Shown: positions 11,183 to 21,974 of the stretch, piece by piece
How positions within the stretch are numbered: the stretch's first letter is position 1
Layout of the letters: each line of letters starts with the position of its first letter
From: Liriodendron chinense
Lineage: Eukaryota > Streptophyta > Magnoliopsida > Magnoliales > Magnoliaceae
Direction: 5' to 3'
Assembly (NCBI GenBank): GCA_003013855.2
Contig: ML058407.1
Coordinates: 2,976,001 to 3,040,000, forward strand
Length of the DNA stretch: 64,000 nucleotides
Position numbers and translations under genes: made by a program
The notes under the pieces: model-generated
The model's database searches: none
What the model saw: only the letters and a program-made list of their open reading frames with translations
Told to the model about the DNA's origin: nothing

Positions 11183-11909
11183 TACTACCCCTAGATTCGA
11201 TGTAGTTTTATTACAACGTTTTATGAATAAAGTGAAAGATATCTTTTGGCCGCTACTCCATTTATATGGACCTGAATAGCCCTGAAGAGTTCTTACACAT
11301 CCTCTTGGCCACTTGCCTACCTTTGGTAGGACTGAAATTGTTACTAGTTGGTCGCTTCTCCATTTACATGGACCTAAATAGCCCCGAAGAGAATGGATAC
11401 CATCTCTTGACCAACCTTCTGCCCTTGGTAGAATCAAAATCTCAATCGATAGATCAGTCTATCTCAAAGCGGACATGGTCTTACGACCCCCGGATTGAGT
11501 CTAATTCATTTTTTCATGAGTTAGTTACTCGCGATTGGTGAGAGGAGGGATCGCACTCCGGAATGCGAGCACCGCAGCTCGTGCTCAAATTAAGGCAGCG
11601 ATCGGGGTCACACCCTAATCGCGAGCACCGTAGCTCGGGCTCGAATCGCAGTCGTACACCTTAATTGCGAGCACCACAGCTCGCGCTCGAATATGTGGTC
11701 ATACACCCTAAATGCGAGCAGCTCAGCTCATGCTCGAATTAAAGGGTCACATCTCTGATGAATCCATTCGAGATCAACATAAAGCAAAAAATGAAAGATG
11801 AAGGGAGAACAGCAACAAAACAGTAACACTTCCAAAAATATCTTTTCATTGATAATTAGATGATTACAGACATGATCGCAGATACAAGAGAGAAGAAAAT
11901 AAAAGGAAA
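11183..11909. repeat. Non-coding spacer with two tandem-repeat tracts
   Basis: From 11244 to 11440 two diverged copies of about 105 bp share CTCCATTTAYATGGACCT and AATAGCCCYGAAGAG. From 11540 to 11755 four diverged copies of about 55 bp share GCGAGCACCNNAGCTCGNGCTCGAAT, itself partly palindromic. This tract separates pol from the convergent antisense gene and may include the 3' ends of both transcripts. Confidence 0.65.
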
Positions 11910-14080
11910 TCAATCGCTTGGAGGAGCCACGCTCTCGACTTCAAGGCCCATTTCAGGAGCCCCTCCAGCCTGCGTGGCTTCAGTCACCTCGTTCTCGGCA
12001 GCAGCTTGCTCTTCTGCAGCTATGATGGTCGCGACTCGACCGAATTCCCCCATATCGAAGGATGGGATCATTCGTTGCACTACTCTTAGTGCAAAGTCTC
12101 GACCAGCATCGTATGACTCATATCGTTCATCGTCATACAGCTGCGAAGTCCGGAACTCGAAAACTGCCCGAGCACCTTCCTCTGAGAGCATTTTTACAAG
12201 GGCGACTCTCTCCTCGTCCCAGTGGATCGAGTCGTCCTTAAGCTGCGCAAGAGCTGTGCGCTCCCTGGTCAAGTTGTCGTAGGCCTCCTTGAGCTGCGAC
12301 CTGGCCCCCGCGAATTGCTCCTCTAACGAGATCTTGTCCTGCCGGAAGATCTCCCTCTCTCTCTCAGCCTTCTCCTTCAGACCCGTGAGCTTCACGTAGT
12401 CTGAGTCCAAGGCCTGATACCTGTCGGTCAGGACTTGGATCTTCTCGATGAGGATCTTTTTCTCCTCATCTCTCTTCGTGATCACCGCCTCACGAGCCTT
12501 GAGCAGTTGATCTCTTCCTTGAACTGCCTTTTCCAAGGCAGTCCTCTTTCCCTCAGCCTCCTCTATCGTGCGACGGGCGGCAACGATATCACGCCTCGTT
12601 CGCAGAATAAGATCTAAACCCTGCAAAAGAGATGAAAAATGTAAGAGTATTCTGGAACGTAATAACTGATCGTAGCAGGTCTTGACGAAGTCTTACCTGA
12701 ACCATCCTCATCCCCGCTTCGAGGATAAGGTTCTCAGGACTTGGCTCGGGAAGAGAGCCAAAGGCGTGAGGCGGGACGTTCTCAAACAAAAATTTACATA
12801 CAGGATGAAGGTGGCGGGGAATAGAGTACGTCCCGCTCCCAGACGGTTGGGCAACGACCAACCCGGCCTGCTCGCGAGGTGGAGGCATTGACTCGCGAGC
12901 AGGTCCCTGCTCAGCAGCCGGGACCAATTCGCGAGCAGGAGGTGGCTCTTGAGGCTCTACCTGCTCTCGAGCCTCTTCGGCTGGGGGGCAGCCGGACCCC
13001 ACCCCATCTGGGGAATTATCAGCAATGTTAATCACTGGTGGCCCAGGTGCGACCACCAGTGAAGGAATAGTGGGCCCAGCTGGGGCCCCCGCCATGCTCG
13101 CGGGAAGGGCAGGCTGATCGCTGCCCGTGCGGATGGAAGATTGAGAAGGTTCGGCAAGGGTTCTCTTCTGCCTTTTGGAGCCTGTGCCCTTCAGTCGGGG
13201 CAGTAGGCCTCTCTTCTCTCCAGCCTTTGTCATTTCAACTTCTCTTCTGGATATGAGGCCTGCTGCTGTAAGTCGCGAAGGGGACAAGCAAGCCTCGATA
13301 TGCCTATCTCCGACAGGCACCTTGTACACCTTGACAATCTTCTCGTTGATCCCTCCTTTCAGATTCGGTTTTCTCAAGGCCGGGATACCTGCGAGCACAA
13401 ACGGGGGTCAAACGAAGAAAAACCCTAAAAAACCTTTCTGGGGAAATTGCACAATGCGGGATTGTCTACCTTCACAGAAAAACCGGGTCACTCCTGGACC
13501 CCTGGAGGAGGCAGACTCCCAGCTCCCGGAAGCATAGAACCACCGCTTCCTCCAGCCGGGATAGTTCGAGGAGGGCTTCCCCAACACGAAATTATCCCGG
13601 TGCCAATAACACAAATAATACCAGCCTTCGCTGGAGGGAGCTTTCTTCAGACGAAACATACGGAGGAACTCCTCCGCCGTGAGTTCCCCGTTGCCAGCCT
13701 GAGCCCAAAGGGCAAAGGAGCCCAGAACCACCCTCCACCCGTTCACAATGAGTTGCCCAGGGGCAATCTTGTAACACCGGAGTACATCGCGAACGAAGGG
13801 ATGGAGGGGAAGGCGTACCCCCAGGATAAGCTGATACTCATAAAATGCTACGCATCCTGGGGGGGGAGTCGGGTGTTTCTCCACCTCCGGGCAAGCGGAG
13901 GGTTACTGAGTTGGGGATCAGGTATCTCTCCCGTAGCTCAGCCAGCCGGTCCTCCGATAAAACGGAAGGATATCCGGCTGCTGTGTATCTCCCTGCCGGA
14001 ACCCTTGCACTGCTGGAGGCAGAGGATTCCGGAGTGGCATCACCAAGAGGGACAGTGGTCTCGTCAGAGTTCCCAGCCAT
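11910..14080 (-). CDS. Antisense spliced gene of the Tat element (Transposase_28-like)
   Basis: Exons on the minus strand: 14080-13470, 13388-12697, 12620-11910. Both introns (81 and 76 bp) are GT-AG (AAG/GTAGAC...CTCGCAG/GT; CAG/GTAAGA...TTTGCAG/GG), and the frame is kept across both (phase 1, then phase 0). The start is the ATG at 14080 (MAGNSDETT); longer frames upstream lack a better ATG. The middle of exon 1 (LPLHPFVRDVLRCYKIAPGQ, then NGWRVVLGSFALW) resembles the 'putative gypsy-type transposon' family (Pfam Transposase_28), known as an antisense ORF in Retand-like elements. Exon 2 is basic then proline-rich, exon 3 a long coiled coil. About 670 residues if one extra C in an 8-C run (13859-13866) is a mutation or base-calling error; as written exon 1 is frameshifted there. 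Function unknown. Confidence 0.75.
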
Positions 14081-14227
14081 GAGATAAAAATAAAAGAAGA
14101 AAAAAAGAAGTAATACCAAAAACTGAAAGGAAAATGAACACCGGAGGAAGAAGAAGAATGGAAAGAACTGCATGTTCCTTTCGAAAAAGCTTCTGTAGAA
14201 AATCAAAGAAATGGCGGACTCCGTACA

Positions 14228-14233
14228 TTTATA
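14228..14233 (-). promoter_or_regulatory. TATA box of the antisense gene
   Basis: On the minus strand GCCTATAAATGTACGG lies about 150 bp upstream of the ATG at 14080, giving a predicted 5' leader near 120 nt. It is inside the element, not in the LTR. Confidence 0.55.
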
Positions 14234-14477
14234 GGCAATCATTCCGCCGTATCTGATGGCACGTGGCAGTCCCTCTCTTGACACAGCGCTCGAGCAGGCA
14301 CGCCCATTAACTCCTCAAACACGTGGCGAGCGCCCCTTCATTTTCCATCAGCGAAAAGGCTGCGGAAAGCTGGCGCTCATTAATTTCAGCCCACCATGTG
14401 GGGTGCCGTTCTCGATGAAAGCAGCGGGCGGTTTCGTGTGATAGTGAGCTAAGTCCTTTCCTTAAGAATTCTTGGCG

Positions 14478-14497
14478 GCAAGGACTTGGGGGGCATC
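14478..14497 (+). other. Polypurine tract of the Tat/Retand element
   Basis: GGCAAGGACTTGGGGGGCAT directly precedes the 3' LTR start (TGTTATAGG at 14498). It is purine-rich and correctly placed for plus-strand priming. Confidence 0.7.
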
Positions 14498-15648
14498 TGT
14501 TATAGGCAAAATGGTGGAGATAAGATTTCACGCGGAAATGCCCATTTCGCCCTCGAGATGATCTGATCAAGAGTCGCAGAACGGGTAAGGGTGGAGTACG
14601 GCTTCGACTCTCGAGATCGTATGCTCGGGAGTCGAAGAATGGATAAGAGCGGGACGTCCATTCGACTCTCGAGATTATCTGATCGAGAGTCGAATATTGG
14701 ATAAGTGCGGGACGTCCATTCGACTCTCGAGCTCACCTGATCAGGAGTCATAGATTGAAAAATACGGAGCAGCTATTCGCAAGTCTCGAGTCTTCATAAC
14801 CGATAGTCAAATACGGCAAAGCTCGATCCGCGAACAGACCTTCTCACAAGTCGTTGAAAGACGTTACATCTAAAGTATGTACTTGGACTCGCGACCACAT
14901 TCTAACCTGCGAGTAGCTTTCCTGCGGTAATATCTCTTAGCTTTCAGTACTAGCACCCGATTCCCGTCGAGCAGCTTCTCCAATCCCTCTGCGACACCAA
15001 GCAGGGCTACAACCAGTTCGGTGGTTTCCAACTACGGGCGTCTCCTTCCTTTTCGGAGGCTATGACTCCAACTACGGGCGTCTCCTTCCTTTTCGGAGGC
15101 TATGACTCCAACTACGGGCGTCTCCTTCCTTTTCGGAGGCTATGACTCCAACTACGGCTTCCAGCTTATCATGATATATCAGCGTTATTACCACGCTTAT
15201 TGGTAGTCCGGATAGGTCGGCTTTTGGGTTTATCTTCTCTAAATGGATCCGGATTTCAAGGGATTGCCATCAAGGGGCGTGATTGTTGGAGTAAATCATC
15301 GGGTTGGATCTGACTCAAAAGATAAGATTTTATCCCACGAAATCAGCGAGATCTCAGTATCGTACGCGATATCAACGGGATTTCGACATCTTACGTAACA
15401 AATTGGATTGTCTCCAGATCTATATAAAGGGGTGGCTCCATTAAGAGCAGGTACGCACACATCATTCAATCTTGGTCCCGTTTTGCTTGGCTTCTCTTCT
15501 TACTGTGGCCTAACTTAAGCATCGGAGGGCTAACGGCTGGTCCCCAGCCACCCTTATTTGTTGTCTTGCTTCAGGTCTGGTGGTGAAAATCCCGGTTGGA
15601 GTGAAGGAGAAAAGCTGGAGGATCTCGTTACAAAATCTGACATTAACA
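14498..15648 (+). repeat. 3' LTR of the Tat/Retand element
   Basis: 1151 bp, same length as the 5' LTR at offset 9958, with hairpin repeats (14546-14776), 40-bp triplet (15029-15158) and TATA box (15421-15428). The duplication ACATC follows. Confidence 0.95.
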
Positions 15649-17468
15649 ACATCCATCAGCAGTCGTCCATCATCAACCATCATCACCATCATCAATCAAC
15701 ATTTGGAGTAGCCTCTTCACCATCCAATTACAGCAAGCCTCACACGTGCAATCTTCATCAGCACCATCCAACTCTTGGACGCCCATCTCCATCGTTGTGG
15801 ATCCCACCTTCATCTGGAGATTAACCACCTGGCACGTGTGATCAACATCGGCAACCATCGTCCATCAAGTCCCAACCCTGTGGACCCCACTTCAATCAGC
15901 GACCATCCATCACGCTGCAAGATCTCCACCACCAGCGCTGTGGAACCCACACCTGATGATGATCCAGCGCCCACCTCCAGCTTACCAATCTCCACTGTCC
16001 GTTCACCTCTAAGACAAACAAGGTGGAACCCACAGTTGAACCCTCAGCCGACCACAACAGCCAGCATCCTTCATCAGCATCCAAACAGCTGGGACGCACA
16101 AGATGGACCTCCCCAGCGTCTAAGCATCTCCAGCAGCTGTTAGACTTCCAACTCCACACGTGTGTTGCCATCCACAAGTGGTGCAAACTCTAGCCGTCCA
16201 AACATCACCTGAAAGGGACCACACCGTCCAGCACGTGTGGAACCATCCATCAGCTGGACCCAACATCAAATCCCAACACGTCCAGCATCCATCAAGTGGA
16301 CCGTCCAATCATCACCATCCAAACATGGCCAGCATTAAGTGGACCGTCCATTCTTCAAATCTAGCCAGATCATCAATCTCAGCAACTCCAGCTTCAACGT
16401 CCAGCTAATGAAGGCCATGAACGGCCAGCATCAAGTGGACTGTCCATTTCCAAGTGTTGGACGTCCATATCCAACCGTCCATCAGGTGGATCACCTTGCT
16501 TCACACATGCAGGGCAGACTCCAGCCATCCATCCAGTAGCAGCTCAACATGCAGCAGTAGTGTTGTAACTCCAGCCATCCAGATGCTGATCCTCACCATC
16601 ATCAAGTGGGTCGTTCACTCTCCAAGGCAGTAGCTGGAGAATCTCACACATGCAGCCCTCCAAATCCCATCAGCACCGTCCAACTGTTGGACGCCCAACA
16701 AACAGCATGCTCAAATCAGAGTTGGACGTGCACCCACTTCATCTTTACCGTCCATCATCTGTCCAGGACCGGCCAAGGTGGACACCAACGTGTAGCAGCT
16801 GACGTTGCAGCAACCAGCTCCAATCTCCACCGTCCAAGCAACATCCAACAGTTGGATGGTCAGTAGCATCAGCAGGCTCCACCTTACACGTGTGCTGATT
16901 AGGTGCAGCGAATGGAGGCCACCCATTCTCCAGCAACCAGCTCCAATCTATCCACCGTCCAACGAGTGGACCCTACTTGTTGCACGTGCCAGCTGGTCCA
17001 ATTCAGCCCGTCATCTGAGACTCCAGCAGTTGCACAGATGAATGGTCAGGCATCCATTTCAACAGTCCAGCGACCAGTGGACCCCATCTCATCCAGCAAA
17101 TGAAGAGCTCTCTCTTCTTCGCATGTGCCTTCAACGTACAACAACAATTGACGGTCCAAATTGTCCAAATTCTCCATGTCCAGCTTTTGGACTCAGTCAA
17201 CTCTAACTCATGTGGACCCAGTTAACTCACCTAGTTACCTTCCATCCTTGGGCCAAGCAAATGCTCTCTCCATCCTCTTCCCTTCATGAGCTCCAAACCA
17301 AAAGGAAAAGTTTGCTTTGGGCATTCCAAGCCTAACTCCTAACTCAAACCTAAAAAGGCAAATCCATTAGCTTGGAAGTGCCACCTCATCATCCAATCCT
17401 AACTCCAAGCCCAAACCTAAAGAACTTTTGCTTGGAGTGCCACCTAGGCTTGGAGCTTCTCATGAGGC

Positions 17469-17477
17469 TATAAAAGG
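17469..17477 (+). promoter_or_regulatory. TATA box of the Athila-like LTR
   Basis: GAGGCTATAAAAGGAGCTCC precedes a pyrimidine-rich leader, as at 604-611 in the related fragment. Confidence 0.55.
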
Positions 17478-17744
17478 AGCTCCTCTCCCTCTCATTTCCA
17501 TCATCCCTCAAATCCAAGTCTTCTCTTCTTTTCTTCTTTTCCTTTGTAGAAGTAGAGTAGTGTAGTTTTTCTTTTGTAGAAATTTTAGTCTTCTATTATA
17601 GCATGGTTTGCTAAACTCCTAGCTAAGGCTAGGGGTGAAGCCTTTGAAGAAATTTGCAAGCTTTGGTTCTTTTGGTTTAACAACGGTGTGTGAATGTTGG
17701 AGTTCTCTTTGGTTGATTGGTTCGGTTATCCACCTTGACGGACG

Positions 17745-18185
17745 CTATTGTTGTATAAGCCCCTTGATCCATCGTCAACTCCGGGCATGTTGGATGCTTG
17801 GGATCCTTTGCACACCAATTAACTAGTTCATGATCGATAAAGTCCCTTAATCTATCGTTGACTTCGAGCACGATGGATGCTTTGGATTTCCTACGGTCAT
17901 CGAGCTAGTACAGGTAAAGTCATCAATTTGTAAAATCCCTTAATCCATTGTAGACTTCGGGCACATTGGATGCTTTGGATTCTCTGCGATCGACAGACGA
18001 GATCTTAACAGTTGGATCGGTCAATCAAAGCATCTTATCTTGCAAGTATGCATATGATCGTATGAATTGTGATCTTATCGGTTGACTTGTTGGCAAAGTT
18101 GTTGATTTGTACAATTCCTTGATCCATTATCGACTCCGGGCACAGTGGATGATTGGAATTCCCTGCGATCAACTAACGAGTGCTT
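17745..18185 (+). repeat. Four diverged copies of a ~57-bp repeat in U5
   Basis: Core CCYTTRATCCATYGTNGACT, then TCGGGCAC, TGGATG and GGAATTCCCTGCGATC. Copies lie near 17760, 17845, 17938 and 18118, with spacers of different length. They sit between promoter and the 3' end of the LTR. Confidence 0.65.
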
Positions 18186-18650
18186 CATAGTCAAATTAAT
18201 CGGTTCAGATCACCATCTTTTATGAAATATGCAAGTGGTTTAACCGTTTTATCTTCCGATTGGAACAGATCTTTATTCGATTCTAATTGAGTTATAGTTG
18301 GACCAATGGATCAAACTTTGTGGATAAATCAAAGGTGGATCCCTAATGCCTTAGCCCCTTTTCTATTTCTATCTTTCATCACACACAACTTGCTCCACTC
18401 TTGTAGATAATTCAGATTTCATCTCTCCCACCTAAACTAATTCCTTTAGGTATTCTTAACCTCATTCCCTGTGGTTCGACCTCGGTCTCACCAAGTATTT
18501 TACTACTTCGCTATCTGTACTTGGGTGTGCAATCTTCGGGTTGTAGCATTCATCCTAAGGGTAGCCTAATTTTTTCAACTCTCTCATATAATACAGCATA
18601 TGGAGAGGGTTTGGGAACTCCTCCTGGAAGAGATAATGGTCAGGATCCTC

Positions 18651-19010
18651 TCATAGATTAGGGGGAAGAGAGGTAGTGGTGGAAGTCATGAAAATTCTCA
18701 CTGATTTTTTTTTCTCATCACCAGTGGAGTAATTGGATTCACTTTTGGACTCCTCCATATCATCCCATGTTGCTTCCATAACCTTCTTATCTTTTCTCTT
18801 AGGCTTTTTCAGGCAATCCATAGCAACATCACCATAATTGTCACAGTTGTAACATTGGACTTTCTTTTTGGTGGATTTCCCTCTATATCTTTTCACCTTC
18901 TTATCGTTCTTGTTACAACTCTTCCCTCTATTCATTTTGAGGAATTTCGTAAATTGTCTATTAAAATTTTCTTCCCTATCCTCGTTACTGATATCTTCTT
19001 CTTCTTCCAC
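18651..19010 (-). pseudogene. Copia gag fragment with altered zinc knuckle
   Basis: This 119-codon minus-strand frame has a lysine-rich segment, a CCHC-like motif CYNCDNYGDVAMDC, then KKVMEATWDDMEESKSE. That is the layout of Copia gag C-termini. The histidine expected in the knuckle is aspartate here, so zinc binding is doubtful. No Copia pol follows on this strand. Surroundings (18546-18650) show nothing else. Confidence 0.6.
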
Positions 19011-19084
19011 TATTTTCCTATGTGGGGGCCTATAAAAAGATTTTAGGACAGCGTTCTTCTTCCTAGAGGGAGCTTTAAAGTGTA

Positions 19085-19870
19085 GTTCATGAGTTTGTGT
19101 TCGCTCACCTCAAGTGCAAGGCTGCGATGTAGTAATAAATCTCGGTATGACCAAGGTCGATCCACAGGGAATTAGAAAACCAATTCTAAACTATTCCAGC
19201 AACTAGGATTGAAATAATTAAGAGATTCGATTAAGAGAACTAACTTAAACAGTAATTTAGGAAAATCAGTATTTAAAGGAACTAAGGTTTTCAAGGATCC
19301 ACTTATAACAATCCCATGTCAATCCAATCAATCCAAGCACAAAACATAACTAGATTCGAAGTTCTATCTCTCATCTAGTTGGAAGATAAAGCATTGAAAC
19401 ACATCTGATCCCACTTAAGTTGAACTTCCAAGTTCTAGTCCTATTCGATCACATAGCATTCGAAATCATAGCCTTCGGAGTAGCAGCCATGCCTATGGAC
19501 TATGGCATGCTCAAGGGTTACCATAATTCGAATCTAATAAAGCAAAACATGATAATCTCAGAGAATTGCAAGGAATCCATGTCCGAAGCACATGAACTCT
19601 CATAAAACTTCTAAAAATATCAACTTTATATGAACTAGAACATTCAAAATTCAGACTTAAAGTGAAAGTACTTGAATCAAACTGAATTAAATATGAAATT
19701 AGCTACAAGTTTCACCTCTTAGCCCTAGTTGAGAGATTCTAGCCGAGCATTGTCATACTACAACTGAACTCAAAGAAAAACTAAAAAGCATAAAAACCCG
19801 GATTCGAGAGAGTTGCAGACGCTCCACGATGGCTCTCTTCACCTCCCACGAAGTTCATCAGCTTTTATGA
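19085..19870 (-). repeat. Gypsy LTR fragment, minus orientation
   Basis: The reverse complement carries CCCTGTGGATCGACCTTGGTC, ATACCGAGATTTATTACTACATCGCA and, further on, GGGCTAAGAGGTGAAACTTGTAG. These match blocks at 1497-1555 and 785-805, so it is a relative of the 480-1570 fragment in the opposite direction. The first motif is quoted only as anchor; several indels separate the copies. Confidence 0.6.
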
Positions 19871-19894
19871 TAGGTGATAGCCACGTTGTACTTT

Positions 19895-21110
19895 GCAAAC
19901 ATATCTAATGATGTTGTCAGACTTAGGTTATTTCCTTTTTCTCTTAAAGAAAAGGATGGATTGATTGATAATTTAAAAGCAAGGCCTGTGGCTAAAGGCT
20001 ATACTAAGACTGTCTGACTAGACTTAGAAGAGACATTTTTCCTAATTGCAAAGCTAAACTTTGATCAAGTTTTGATCTCTGCAATAGCTAACAGGTCTTA
20101 GCCGTTGTACTAGTTGGATGTTAAGAATGCTTTCTTTGTCTGAACAAAGTTTATATGAAACATCCTCTTGGATTTGTTACTCAGGGAGAGAGGGAGAGTA
20201 TGCAAACTTCAGCAAGTTATTTCTAAGCTAAAGTAGTCTCCATAAGCCTAGTTTAAAATTCAGCAATGTGTTGATCACCTTTTATTTTCATAGATGCAAA
20301 GTCGATCACTCCCATCTTTGTCAAACAGAGTCCAAAGAGAATGGTGACTCTAATTGCCTTATTATGGGCAATGATGAAGGTGGAATCATAGAAGTCAAGC
20401 ATCACATACAGAAGAAGTTTCAAGCCAAGGACCCAGGAGACTTGAGGCACCTCCTAGGAATAGAAGTGGCTCAGTCCACTTATGGGATTACTTTATCCTA
20501 AAGTAAATATATGCTAGATGTTTTGAAGGAAAGATGGGTTGTTGGGGTGTAAGCTATGTGACACCCCAATGGACCCAAATAACAAATTAACTTATGATCA
20601 TGGTAACCTATTTGAAGACCCTAAGAAGTATCAAAGGCTGGTGGGCAAACTTATATACCTCATTGTCTCTCTAACTAGACATTTCCTTTGCACTGAGAAT
20701 GGCAAGTTTATACACCAAGGACTCAACATTAGGAGGTTGTAGTTCGCATCCTAAGGTGCTTAAAAGGACCCACCTAGGATGGCGATTCATCTAAAATCCA
20801 ATTGACATCTCCGAGTTGAGTCCTACGGTGACATATATAGGGGCAGGCTCTGTGACAGATAAGAAATGCACCTCAGGATTCTGTACATTTGTTGGAGAAA
20901 ACTTAGTAATGTGGAATAGCAAGAAGCAAAATGCAATTGCTAGATCAAGTGTTGAAATTGAATAAAGAGCTATGGACCTGCAGTGTGTGAGCTTTTATTG
21001 GTCAGATCTCTTCCTCAAGAACTTCAACTGTTTGATGAAGTGGCAATGGTTCTTCATTGAAACAACCGGGCAACAACGCACATAGCCAATAATCCAGCCT
21101 TTCATGAGGG
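19895..21110 (+). pseudogene. Decayed Copia pol (RT to RNase H)
   Basis: In three shifting frames one reads KARPVAKGYTK, LDVKNAFF, FSNVLITFYFHRCKVDHS, FQAKDPGDLRHLLGIEVAQ, CDTPMDPNNKL, YQRLVGKLIYL and TSGFCTFVGENLVMW. These follow Copia RT and RNase H order. Stops and frameshifts are frequent. The catalytic YVDD box before 'GNDEGGI' is gone. Gag and integrase are absent. It ends near 21110 with the RNase H 'IANNPAFHEGTKHI' block. Confidence 0.8.
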
Positions 21111-21114
21111 AACA

Positions 21115-21236
21115 AAGCATATAGCGTTATTGGCCCTAGTGTCTACAGTCATTTATTCTCTCTTGCAATACCTTTTTAATAAAACAATAGGAGAGAGGTA
21201 AAGCCCTAACTTTTTGCCTCGTACTCTCACCCTATC
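21115..21236 (+). repeat. Copia 3' end/LTR remnant, interrupted
   Basis: The sequence after RNase H ends in ...CTCTCACCCTATC at 21236 and resumes after the composite insertion as CTATCATTCGTATCTACC at 24217. The CT-rich style on both sides (CTCACCC..., CTCCTCTCCTCCC) fits one interrupted stretch. LTR bounds were not resolved. Confidence 0.45.
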
Positions 21237-21884
21237 TGTAAGACCCGTACCCTGATTTGCCCTCCGAACGTTTAGTTTCTGGTGCCGGTACATTCCGGAT
21301 GGACCAAATTAGCGAGCCTTGATCGCGACCCTATTTTAGTATCGCATTGACTTAAAACCTATACCTCGGCGGCCACATAGGCGCTGCGATTCCAACGCTG
21401 CACGGCATGCCCATTGCAATACCCGGTGTGAAAGTTGCGATCATTTGTGCAATTCGAGGTGGGCCGCACAATGCACGTGTGGCATAGGCCCCACTTGCAC
21501 AAATCCCAAGAAAAAAGGTCAAATCAATCAATCACCCTCACTCATACCCCTCTTATCACCTTAGTCTACACACACCATGCCCACCCTATCCCTCTCTCAC
21601 TACAAAGTCAACCTAAGCCCATACCTCCCATACCATCCTAACCCCCTCCCATGCTAGCCATCATCATTACATCATCTAAGAAACCCCCCCCCCCCCCTAA
21701 AAACACCCTAAAGCAATCTCACGTCCATAGCATTTCCAAGAAGAGAGAGAGAGAGAGAGAGATTTGAGGAAGTTGTGTGAGATTAGAGGTGGAGATCAAG
21801 CTTGGAGGACCCCGATCACCGTCCGGATCGTCCAATCGACAACCCGACCCAATCCAACCGTCCAACCATCATTGTGAGTGCAAA

Positions 21885-21885
<1 letters not shown>
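21237..21885 (+). repeat. Chromovirus-type LTR, forward copy
   Basis: Starts TGTAAGACCCGTACC and ends near CATCATTGTGAGTGCA at 21881-21882, followed by AAAA and a 29-G run. It matches the reverse complement of 22660-23346 and of 23523-24216 through blocks such as TGCAATACCCGGTGTGAAAG (inverse) and AGGTGGAGATCAAGCTTGGA. It includes a 14-C run (21684-21697) and a short (GA)n. Confidence 0.75.
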
Positions 21886-21916
<31 letters not shown>

Positions 21917-21952
21917 TCATTGTGACTGCAAAAGGGGGGGGGGGGGGGGGGG
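21886..21952 (+). repeat. Two poly-G runs (29 and 19 G) with duplicated linker
   Basis: G-runs at 21886-21914 and 21934-21952. Before each is CATCATTGTGASTGCAAAA, so the LTR end plus G-run appears twice. Here a primer binding site and gag leader would be expected; none is seen. Confidence 0.7.
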
Positions 21953-21974
21953 TTTCTTTTTCCTTTTTCTTTAC

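Larger units (their letters stand above)
4540..15648 (+). mobile_element. Tat/Retand-type Ty3/Gypsy LTR retrotransposon, 11.1 kb
   Basis: The element is bounded by two 1151-bp direct LTRs (4540-5690 and 14498-15648) that start TGTTA and end TAACA. It is flanked by the perfect target duplication ACATC (4535-4539, 15649-15653). Order: LTR, primer binding site, gag, protease, reverse transcriptase, RNase H, second archaeal-type RNase H, integrase, an antisense spliced gene, polypurine tract, LTR. The double RNase H and the antisense gene place it in the Tat clade. By eye the LTRs differ at four sites, all transitions, so insertion is recent. Gag-pol has at least four disabling lesions, so this copy is not autonomous. 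Confidence 0.95.
15649..18545 (+). repeat. Athila-like LTR, 3' part (continues 3941-4539)
   Basis: 15654-17100 is low-complexity, built of TCCATC, GTGGACC, CAGCTGGAC and CACGTGTG words, as in 4330-4534 on the other side of the nested element. A TATA box lies at 17469-17477, followed by a CT-rich leader and a block resembling 770-800 (CTAGCTARGGCTARGRGGTGAAGC). The end has TGTGGTTCGACCTCGGTCTC...TACTACTTCGCTATCTGTACTTGGG, the typical U5 end. The exact LTR end is uncertain because no matching duplication was found. Confidence 0.6.

Noticed and set aside
11860..12282. Plus-strand frame opposite the antisense gene
   Set aside because: Shadow of the coiled-coil exon on the other strand; no start context or family features.
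13447..14082. 211-codon plus frame
   Set aside because: Shadow of exon 1 of the antisense gene, which has splice sites and family similarity.
15654..17100. TCCA-rich region considered as a satellite or CRISPR-like array
   Set aside because: No fixed period or identical repeats; matching sequence lies left of the nested element, so it is LTR interior.
18651..19010. CCHC frame considered as a host zinc-knuckle protein
   Set aside because: Layout and 'ATWDD.ES' tail are those of Copia gag, the knuckle is mutated, and surroundings are transposons.
21802..21974. Frame running from LTR through poly-G into gag
   Set aside because: Translation of LTR and homopolymer DNA; real gag similarity starts near 21975.
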